From: QNYZ01 sp964577615
Lineage (GTDB): Bacteria > Desulfobacterota > Desulfobacteria > Desulfobacterales > QNYZ01
Direction: 5' to 3'
NCBI GenBank assembly: GCA_964577615.1
Contig: CAZNZW010000067.1
Location: 1 to 14,258, forward strand
DNA: 14,258 bases
Positions 1 through 5,444 of this stretch are shown one piece after another. The notes beneath the pieces were generated by a model. That model saw only the letters and a program-made list of their open reading frames with translations. It had not been told where the DNA came from and ran no database searches. Positions within the stretch are counted from its first letter, which is position 1, and the number at the start of each line of letters is the position of its first letter. Position numbers and translations under genes: made by a program.

Positions 1-14
1 AATCGGGGTATGAA

Positions 15-43
15 TTGACATATTTTCAATTTTGGTATACATT
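15..43 (+). promoter_or_regulatory. Candidate sigma70 promoter for the kinase-like gene
   Basis: A perfect TTGACA -35 box (15-20) is followed after 17 bases by TACATT (38-43), a 4/6 match to the -10 consensus. An alternative -10, TATACA at 36-41, would give a 15-base spacer. The start codon of the downstream gene is about 190 bases away, so a transcript from here would carry a long leader. A stand-alone TATAAT at 167-172 lies closer to the gene but has no -35 partner at the right distance. The assignment rests on motif matching only. Confidence 0.5.
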
Positions 44-54
44 TACATGTAAAT
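41..54. promoter_or_regulatory. 14-bp perfect palindrome, operator-like
   Basis: ATTTACATGTAAAT is identical to its own reverse complement. It overlaps the proposed -10 box and would cover the transcription start, the usual position of a repressor operator. The regulator is not known from this sequence. The surrounding 60 bases are AT-rich compared with the GC-rich coding DNA, which makes a chance palindrome somewhat more likely. Confidence 0.4.
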
Positions 55-240
55 ATCTGCTGCGGAATCGCTTTCATCTTTTATCCGTGGGCCTTTGCAG
101 GGGCGGCTGCCATCCAGAATTCCGGCAGGGACGATTATCCGGATACCAGATGTAAAATCGGGTGAATATAATAATGGCTGCGGTCAGAAACAGCAGGTAG
201 CGCAGTGTTGTTTTTGTTGATGGAAAAAAAGGGGGGAGAT

Positions 241-858
241 ATGGCCGTCATCACGATCAGTAAGGAATTTGACACGGATGCTGAAAAAGTGGCCTCCCTG
301 GTGGCCGAGAAGCTGGGCTACGAGATCATCGGTAAAAGACTGGTCGCTGAGATTGCAAAAGAACTCAATATTTCCGAAACCGAGGCGGAGACATTTCACC
401 GGGCATCCCAGTCCCGTATTCTTCGATTTGTCGATCGATATACATGTTCAATTGTTCAGCGGGTGGTCGACCGGGAACATGGCTGTCTGAACGATGAAAA
501 CTACTTTACAGTCACCAGAAAGCTGGTTGAAGACGTCTACACGGCCGGCGATGTGGTTATTCTTGGCTGGGGAAGCCAGTGTATTTTAAAAGGCCGGCCG
601 GGAACGCTTCACGTCCGTTTAAAAAAAGACGCCGACCTGAAAATCGAAAGCCTGATGGCCGCTAAAAACTGGTCGCACAAATCGGCAATGGATTTTCTGG
701 AGCGGGAAGAAGGTGATTTAAGAACGTATATCAGACAGCATTTTAACGAAGACTGGAATGCGGCGCATCTGTATGACCTGGTCGTAGACATGGGCCGGGT
801 GTCGGCGGACAAAGCCGCTGAAATGATCTGTGACAGTTTGAAACACAAAATTGAATAG
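241..858 (+). CDS. Cytidylate kinase-like family protein, degenerate P-loop
   Basis: The 205-residue product aligns along its length with the cytidylate-kinase-like family (P-loop NMP-kinase fold, often annotated Cytidylate_kin2). Seen: the beta1 start VITISKEF (3-10), the EKLGY segment (23-27), the GWGSQCIL block (109-116, normally GRG-type), RPGTLHVRL (119-127), and the lid-like RTYIRQHFNEDW (161-172) followed by LYDLVVDMGR (177-186). Family members usually carry a Gly-rich phosphate loop after SREF or SREY. Here it reads EFDTDA (9-14) with no glycine, and the Arg of GRG is Trp, so nucleotide binding may be altered or lost. The 241 start is preferred over an in-frame ATG at 205 because GGGGGAG (about 231-237) sits just upstream. 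The gene is probably soluble and cytoplasmic. Its substrate is unknown, and the kinase name is homology only. Confidence 0.8.
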   Translation: MAVITISKEFDTDAEKVASLVAEKLGYEIIGKRLVAEIAKELNISETEAETFHRASQSRILRFVDRYTCSIVQRVVDREHGCLNDENYFTVTRKLVEDVYTAGDVVILGWGSQCILKGRPGTLHVRLKKDADLKIESLMAAKNWSHKSAMDFLEREEGDLRTYIRQHFNEDWNAAHLYDLVVDMGRVSADKAAEMICDSLKHKIE

Positions 859-970
859 GCCGGCGTCCCTTCTTTTATTTTATAAATTCACAGGGTATTC
901 AAATGATGCTTCCACGGGCCGGATTGCATGAGCCGACCGCTGGATAGTCATACACAAGGACCACGAACCA

Positions 971-1707
971 ATGCATGATACCGATTGTTTTGACGTTCCC
1001 CCCCATCCGCTGCCCAGGGAAAAAAGACCCCGGGATCCCTATCTGGTGCCCCATGGCCGGGCGGAGAATCCGGTCAATTTTTCCCTGCGCAAGGCCACCA
1101 TTGCCGACGTGCGGGATATTCTTGATCTGGTTAACGGGTTTGCCGGCGAGAATCTGATGCTGGCCCGGGGGCCGCAGTATCTTTTTGAAAATGTCAGGGA
1201 TTTTGTCGTGGCCGTCAAAGACCAGCCGGTTNNNNNNNNNNNNNNNNNNNNNNNNNNNNNNNNNNNNNNNNNNNNNNNNNNNNNNNNNNNNNNNNNNNNN
1301 NNNNNNNNNNNNNNNNNNNNNNNNNNNNNNNGTATCTTTTTGAAAATGTCAGGGATTTTGTCGTGGCCGTCAAAGACCAGCCGGTTCCAGACGAGGATTG
1401 TCAGATCATCGCCTGTGCCAGCCTGCATGTGCTCTGGGAAGACGTGGCCGAGGTCCGGTCCACGGCCATCCATCCCGACTGTCAGAAACTTGGACTGGGC
1501 AAACAGCTGATCGATTTTTTGAAAGTGGACGCAAAACAGCTGGGAATTAAAACGCTGTTTACGTTTACCCTGGCCGAGGAATTTTTCAAGGCACTGGGGT
1601 TTATCCGCCAGAAGAGAGAGACCCTGCCGTCGAAAGTCTGGGGGGAATGCAGCCGCTGTCCCAAATTTTTCAAATGTGATGAAGTGGGAATGATCCTCGA
1701 AATTTAA
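971..1707 (+). CDS. argA: GNAT acetyltransferase, probable short N-acetylglutamate synthase (interrupted by assembly gap)
   Basis: This would transfer acetyl from acetyl-CoA to glutamate, the first step of arginine synthesis. The gene appears broken by 100 N (1232-1331), but 55 bases are repeated exactly on both sides. Removing one copy plus the gap (155 bases) gives one open frame of 193 codons. In that product the GNAT fold starts near residue 37, the acetyl-CoA pyrophosphate loop is QKLGLG (120-125), and the C-terminus has the WxECxxCPKFxxCDE signature (Cys 175, 178 and 184) that I associate with short, kinase-domain-free N-acetylglutamate synthases of Geobacter-like bacteria. The start at 971 has AAGGA at 956-960, a long spacer of 10 bases. 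The first 36 residues are an unplaced extension. The gene sits directly before argB, which supports the arginine role. It could be another GNAT enzyme, but the context and tail make that less likely. Confidence 0.8.
1177..1386 (+). repeat. Exact 55-bp direct repeat flanking the N gap (assembly artefact)
   Basis: Bases 1177-1231 and 1332-1386 are identical over 55 positions, and the copies abut the two ends of the N run. Both encode the same peptide, YLFENVRDFVVAVKDQPV. A 55-base exact overlap of neighbouring contigs is what a de Bruijn assembler run at k=55 leaves behind. This is therefore best read as an unmerged contig overlap rather than a biological duplication. Confidence 0.93.
1232..1331. 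other. Assembly gap of 100 N
   Basis: The run is exactly 100 N, the conventional placeholder for a gap of unknown size. It interrupts the acetyltransferase coding region. The flanking duplication shows that the two contigs overlap, so no sequence is likely to be missing. Confidence 0.98.
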
Positions 1708-1760
1708 CGGCAGCGAGTGGTACCGGGCGGGTGGCCGGTGGTATGCGGGAGAAGGGAAAA

Positions 1761-2540
1761 ATGAGTTCACGCATGGTGATTAAAATCGGGGGACAGGCCT
1801 TTGAGGGGGCGACCGGATTTCGGGAACTGGCGGCCGCCATCCGGGCGTTGCCCGCGGCCGAGGTGATGATCGTTCATGGCGGCGGCAAGGAAATATCCGC
1901 GGCCCTGACGGCCGCCGGACGGGAAACTGTTTTTATCGACGGCATCCGGGTGACGCGGGCGGCAGATATCGAAATCGTGGAAAAGGTGCTGTCGGATACT
2001 GTCAATGCCCGTATCGCATCACAGCTGACGGCGGGCGGCGTGGCCTGCCAGCGAATGTCGGGTAAAACCGACGGTCTGTTCCAGGTGGTCCCGCTCCGGC
2101 GCAATGGCCGGGATATCGGATATGTGGGCCGGATCCGGCAGGTCCATGCGGCCGGCGTGCGTCAGGCACTGCAGGCGCGCCGGGTGCCGGTGATCAGCCC
2201 GGTTTCGGGCGATGACAGCGGTCAGAGCTATAACGTCAATGCCGACAGCGCCGCATCGGCCCTGGCCGTGGCGACCCGGGCAACGGACCTGGTGTATCTG
2301 ACCGATGTGCCCGGCGTGCACGTCAACGGCCAGCCCCGGCCGCGCCTGACGGTGGAAGACGCCCATCACCTGATTGCCGACAGGATCATCACCGGCGGCA
2401 TGGTCGCCAAGATGGAATCGGCTTTTGAAGCACTTGGGGGCGGGGTGACGCGGGTGTATATTGCCCGCTGGGATGGCCCGGAGACGTTAAACCGCCTGCG
2501 CTCTCGGGGGTCTGAAACCGCTACGGTAATTGAATCATAA
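1761..2540 (+). CDS. argB: Acetylglutamate kinase
   Basis: This phosphorylates N-acetylglutamate with ATP, the second step of arginine synthesis. The 259-residue product is an amino-acid-kinase-fold protein: KIGG (8-11), HGGG (39-42), NVNADSAA (158-165), TDVPGV (181-186) and GGMVAKMES (212-220). With the ATG at 1761, Lys8, Asp162 and Lys217 fall on the same numbers as the catalytic residues of the E. coli enzyme (258 aa). That supports this start, as does GGAGAAGG at about 1748-1755. A GTG at 1731 and an ATG at 1743 are in frame but unnecessary. The product lacks the N-terminal helix found in arginine-inhibited kinases, so feedback control may rest on the synthase upstream. The gene follows the acetyltransferase by 53 bases and is probably cotranscribed with it. 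No other arg genes are in view. Confidence 0.93.
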   Translation: MSSRMVIKIGGQAFEGATGFRELAAAIRALPAAEVMIVHGGGKEISAALTAAGRETVFIDGIRVTRAADIEIVEKVLSDTVNARIASQLTAGGVACQRMSGKTDGLFQVVPLRRNGRDIGYVGRIRQVHAAGVRQALQARRVPVISPVSGDDSGQSYNVNADSAASALAVATRATDLVYLTDVPGVHVNGQPRPRLTVEDAHHLIADRIITGGMVAKMESAFEALGGGVTRVYIARWDGPETLNRLRSRGSETATVIES

Positions 2541-2641
2541 AGATTGCCGATACGTGTTCCCCTTGTCTCCCGGGGATACGTGGACGAATGCAGGTAACAC
2601 CGGGGAGCACGTTTTTCCCGGCAGATGAAAGGAGAAACAAC

Positions 2642-3040
2642 ATGCGAAGAGGGCTGCTGATCCGCTGGTTGATCCTGACCATCTCGATTATCGTGACCGC
2701 TTATCTGCTCGACGGGATCCGGGTGTCCGGATTTATATCGGCCCTTCTGGCGGCGGTTATTCTCGGGTTTCTCAACGCGTTTTTCCGGCCGATCCTGCTG
2801 GTGTTAACCCTTCCCATCAATATCCTGTCGCTCGGTCTGTTTACCTTCATCATCAATGCCCTGCTTCTGACAATGGTTTCCGTGCTGCTGCCCGGATTTG
2901 CGGTCACCGGGTTCTGGTCGGCGGTTTTCGGCTCACTGCTCATCAGCCTGGTCAGCTGGCTGCTGACATCTTTCGTCAACCGGCGCGGCGAAGTGGAATA
3001 TATTGAATTACAGCAGGTTGACGGGGATCGATGGGAATAA
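2642..3040 (+). CDS. YvlD/phage-holin-4-type membrane protein
   Basis: The 132-residue product is almost entirely hydrophobic, with four predicted membrane helices at roughly 5-22, 27-50, 55-80 and 85-108, and a short charged tail containing NRRGEVEYIEL. The FLNAFFRPILLVLTLP block, followed by a glycine-containing helix pair, is the hallmark of the YvlD family (Pfam Phage_holin_4_2). These are bacterial chromosomal inner-membrane proteins whose family name comes from weak similarity to holins. It should not be taken as evidence of a prophage. The start at 2642 is chosen for AAAGGAG (2628-2634) with a 7-base spacer; an in-frame ATG at 2588 lacks such a site. It lies 101 bases after argB and converges on the stress-protein gene. 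Its molecular function is not known. Confidence 0.85.
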   Translation: MRRGLLIRWLILTISIIVTAYLLDGIRVSGFISALLAAVILGFLNAFFRPILLVLTLPINILSLGLFTFIINALLLTMVSVLLPGFAVTGFWSAVFGSLLISLVSWLLTSFVNRRGEVEYIELQQVDGDRWE

Positions 3041-3080
3041 AGCGGCCCCCTCCGCCCTTGTACCGGGCGGCGGAGCCGCT
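3041..3080. terminator. GC-rich hairpin between convergent genes
   Basis: AGCGGC (3041-3046) pairs with GCCGCT (3075-3080), and CCGCCC (3052-3057) pairs with GGGCGG (3065-3070) around a 7-base loop, giving a strong hairpin with a small internal loop. It begins at the stop codon of the plus-strand membrane protein and lies just beyond the end of the minus-strand stress-protein gene, so it could end transcription from both sides. There is no clear T-run on either strand, so classical intrinsic termination is not certain. Confidence 0.5.
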
Positions 3081-3092
3081 GTGGAATGGGGG

Positions 3093-3485
3093 TTATTTAA
3101 CGGCCACCACCGGGCAGGGCGCGTTTAGAATAACGTACTGGGCGTTGGAGCCCAGCAGGAGTTTTCCCACCCGGGACCGCCGCCGGACACCGACAAAAAT
3201 TTCATCGATTTCGTATTCACCGGCAAATTCCACCAGGCTTTCACCCGGGGAGTTCGCGCTGACCTTGGCGTGCATTTCACACTCGATTTTTTCCGCTTCC
3301 AGAGATTTTTTTAACGCATCCAGCTGGTTCTCAACACGCTGGATGCCTTCGTAATTGAGTTCATGGCTCTGGGTCAGCGACTGAACAACGTGGAGTCCGG
3401 CCTTGAAAACCGTCGCATGCTTTACCGCCACGCGCAATGCGGCCCTGGACGTCTCGGACTGGTCGTACCCGACTAAAAATTTCAT
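3093..3485 (-). CDS. Universal stress protein (UspA family)
   Basis: A single-domain 130-residue Usp protein with the Rossmann-like alpha/beta fold: MKFLVGYDQSETSRAAL at the N-terminus, the internal ESLVEFAGEYEIDEIFVGVR segment, and the terminal APCPVVAVK strand. The ATP-binding motif of the family is G-2x-G-9x-G-[ST]. Here it is GVRRRSRVGKLLLGS (99-113): the first and third glycines are present, but the second position is Arg102. This variant is common in some Usp subgroups, so ATP binding cannot be decided. The start has an excellent AAAGGAGG site (3494-3501) eight bases upstream. It follows hemW by only 31 bases and is probably the last gene of the icd-acnA-korC-hemW transcript. Its role is inferred to be stress or energy-limitation related. 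Confidence 0.92.
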   Translation of the reverse strand: MKFLVGYDQSETSRAALRVAVKHATVFKAGLHVVQSLTQSHELNYEGIQRVENQLDALKKSLEAEKIECEMHAKVSANSPGESLVEFAGEYEIDEIFVGVRRRSRVGKLLLGSNAQYVILNAPCPVVAVK

Positions 3486-3516
3486 TGTATGCGCCTCCTT
3501 TAATTATGGGGTCTGT

Positions 3517-4773
3517 CTAACGGGTAATGACTGGATAATCCGGTATTCGGCCGGCTATCTGCGCCACAATGGCATCAAGGCGCAGCATGCCTTCCATGGT
3601 CAGCGCCAGCCGGTGACCGTTTTCATCGATAAATTTCCGGTGCCGCAAATCCGCGGTTATCTCGTCAAACCGGGTGTTGAAATCGACGTTGAACCGGTGT
3701 GAAAAATCGATTTTGTCAATGCCGGCTGTGGTGCGCAGACCCAGCAGTACGGCTTCGAGCATCTGCTGATACGGGGTCAGTTTTTCCCTGCCGGCAACGG
3801 GGAGCCGGCCGGCCGTGATGGATTGAATGTATAGATCGATATCCCGGTCGTTCCATGACCGCGCAGCGCCGTCGAAAGAATGCGCGCCGGCGCCGAGACC
3901 GATGTAAGGGGCGCCGGTCCAGTATTTGGCGTTGTGCCGGGAGCGGCAGCCGGTACGGGCAAAATTCGAGATTTCGTATTGCCGGTATCCCCGACGGGCC
4001 AGAGTGGATACAATCGTCCGGTACATATCCGCGATAACGGTATCGGCAAGCGGCTGGATGTGGCCGGCGCGCCGGCGGGCCTCCAGACGGGTGCCGGGCT
4101 CAAACGACAGCATGTAACCGGAAAGATGATCCATGCCAAGGCCGGTGGCCCGGTCCAGGTCGGCATCGAGATCGGTCATGGATTGATCCGGGATGCCGTA
4201 AATCAGATCCATGCCGACCCGGTTGAAATCAGCGGCAAGGGCCTGGTCAATGGCCTGGCGTGCCTCGGCGGCCGTGTGGATGCGTCCCAGCACCCCCAGC
4301 AGCCGGTCGTTGAACGACTGCACGCCGATGCTGATACGGGTGATACCGGCCTGGCGATAGGCGGCGAAGGTCCCATGGGTGACAGTGCCGGGGTTGACTT
4401 CCAGCGTTATCTCGGCCCCCGGAAGAATATTGCCGCTGTTATTCACTGCGGCCAGTATTCTTTTGACGTCATTACCGGTAAGGGTCGACGGGGTACCGCC
4501 GCCGATATAGACGGTGTCAAAGGTGTGGGCGGGACTGCAGCGCTGGTCGATTTCAGCGATCAGGGCATCGATATACGCCGGTTTTCGGGACAGATCGGTA
4601 ATGGAATAAAAATCGCAATAAGGGCATTTGTGAAGGCAGAAAGGGATATGGATATACAGGCCGGTAAAAGTGCCGGCCGATGGTGCAGCGGTCGTCGGTG
4701 AAAAGGAAGAATTCGAAGCCACGCGTTTATAATCCCCGATGACAATGCCTGGTTTTCCCGGCTTGTGGACCAT
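3517..4773 (-). CDS. hemW: HemW-like radical SAM protein (heme chaperone / coproporphyrinogen oxidase-like)
   Basis: Member of the HemN/HemW radical-SAM family. The 418-residue product has YIHIPF followed by CLHKCPYC, i.e. the CxxxCxxC cluster motif at Cys46, Cys50 and Cys53. The fourth Cys of true HemN is replaced by Phe (CDF), as in HemW. It has GGGTPS (91-96), and the HNxxYW motif as HNAKYW (280-285), associated with HemW and heme binding. HemW proteins are thought to insert heme into membrane cytochromes rather than make coproporphyrinogen. The first 37 residues precede the fold, are low in conservation features, and lack a clear ribosome site at 4773, so the true start may be internal (a GTG at about 4722 has a GGGG upstream). 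The gene sits between korC (89 bases upstream) and usp (31 bases downstream). Confidence 0.9.
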   Translation of the reverse strand: MVHKPGKPGIVIGDYKRVASNSSFSPTTAAPSAGTFTGLYIHIPFCLHKCPYCDFYSITDLSRKPAYIDALIAEIDQRCSPAHTFDTVYIGGGTPSTLTGNDVKRILAAVNNSGNILPGAEITLEVNPGTVTHGTFAAYRQAGITRISIGVQSFNDRLLGVLGRIHTAAEARQAIDQALAADFNRVGMDLIYGIPDQSMTDLDADLDRATGLGMDHLSGYMLSFEPGTRLEARRRAGHIQPLADTVIADMYRTIVSTLARRGYRQYEISNFARTGCRSRHNAKYWTGAPYIGLGAGAHSFDGAARSWNDRDIDLYIQSITAGRLPVAGREKLTPYQQMLEAVLLGLRTTAGIDKIDFSHRFNVDFNTRFDEITADLRHRKFIDENGHRLALTMEGMLRLDAIVAQIAGRIPDYPVITR

Positions 4774-4862
4774 CCGCCGGGCGGCGGTCAGAGAGCTGTG
4801 ACGCCGTCGCTGAGTCGTTGCCTGATTGCCCGAACAAGTGGCCTTGGGGGGTTGTTTCCCCG

Positions 4863-5408
4863 TCAGTCTTTGGCGGCGGCACCCAGTCCCAGTCCCAGAT
4901 CAAAAGCCTGGTAATTCAGATCGAGGAATCCGGACGGAATCCGGGTTTTTAAAACCTTGCGGACCGATTCGGCCTTGACCAGGCCGATCAGTTCAACCAG
5001 AACGCCGAGCATGCAGATATTAAAAACAATCGGTTTGCCGATTTTTTCCATGACGGTTTCGTACATGGGCACTTGTTTCTGCATGGCATCCGCTTTGCGC
5101 TCAACATTGACAAAACGGGGGTCGGTCAGCATGGTTCCACCGGGCCGAATGATCGGATAAAATTTGTTGTATGCCTGCTGGGTGAGGCAGACCAGAATAT
5201 TGGGCTGGTATACCTTGGGGAAATTAATGGGTTCTTTCGATATGATGACATCCGAACGGGTGGCGCCGCCCCGGGCTTCCGGGCCATACGCCTGGGATTG
5301 AACCGCATAGAGGTTTTCATGCAGCACCGCTGTTTCGGCCAGTATGATGGCGGCGGTAATCACGCCCTGGCCGCCTGATCCGGATAAAACGAGTCGACAT
5401 CGTTCCAT
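4863..5408 (-). CDS. korC: 2-oxoacid:ferredoxin oxidoreductase gamma subunit, probably 2-oxoglutarate
   Basis: The 181-residue product matches the gamma (POR/KOR gamma) domain: SGSGGQGVITAA (9-20) and the family signature QSYGPEARGG-like AYGPEARGGATRSDVIIS (40-57), then FPKVYQPNILVCLTQQAY. In the multi-subunit enzyme this chain joins alpha, beta and often ferredoxin-like delta chains to interconvert 2-oxoglutarate and succinyl-CoA with ferredoxin. The 2-oxoglutarate assignment comes from its position directly after isocitrate dehydrogenase and aconitase; sequence alone cannot exclude pyruvate or another 2-oxoacid. No korA, korB or korD is next to it, so the partners must lie elsewhere. The start has GGAAAGGAAAA upstream. 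It follows acnA by 36 bases, consistent with cotranscription. Confidence 0.88.
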   Translation of the reverse strand: MERCRLVLSGSGGQGVITAAIILAETAVLHENLYAVQSQAYGPEARGGATRSDVIISKEPINFPKVYQPNILVCLTQQAYNKFYPIIRPGGTMLTDPRFVNVERKADAMQKQVPMYETVMEKIGKPIVFNICMLGVLVELIGLVKAESVRKVLKTRIPSGFLDLNYQAFDLGLGLGAAAKD

Positions 5409-5444
5409 GCGTATTTTCCTTTCCTGGCCGGTTGGGCCTGCGTT

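Noticed and set aside
167..172. TATAAT as a second promoter close to the kinase-like gene
   Set aside because: The -10 is perfect but no -35-like hexamer sits 16-18 bases upstream and there is no extended TGN.
205..240. Upstream ATG at 205 as the start of the cytidylate-kinase-like gene
   Set aside because: The ATG at 241 has a strong GGGGGAG site and begins directly at the conserved first strand; the extra 12 residues have no homologous counterpart.
1039..1770. A 243-codon minus-strand open frame across the acetyltransferase and the N gap
   Set aside because: It runs through the artificial N run and is antisense to a recognised GNAT protein. It has no domain of its own.
2553..2579. TCCCC/GGGGA stem after argB as a terminator
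   Set aside because: The stem is only 5 bp with a 9-base loop and no T-run, so it is too weak to report.
2642..3040. Evidence of a prophage, from the holin-like family name
   Set aside because: The YvlD/holin-4 family is widespread on bacterial chromosomes, and no other phage gene is nearby.
3031..3354. A 107-codon plus-strand open frame overlapping the membrane protein end and the stress-protein gene
   Set aside because: It crosses the intergenic hairpin and is antisense to a well-supported Usp gene. There is no ribosome site and no domain.
3880..4701. A 273-codon plus-strand open frame opposite hemW
   Set aside because: hemW has all its catalytic motifs on the minus strand. The plus-strand translation is Gly/Ala/Arg-rich without family features.
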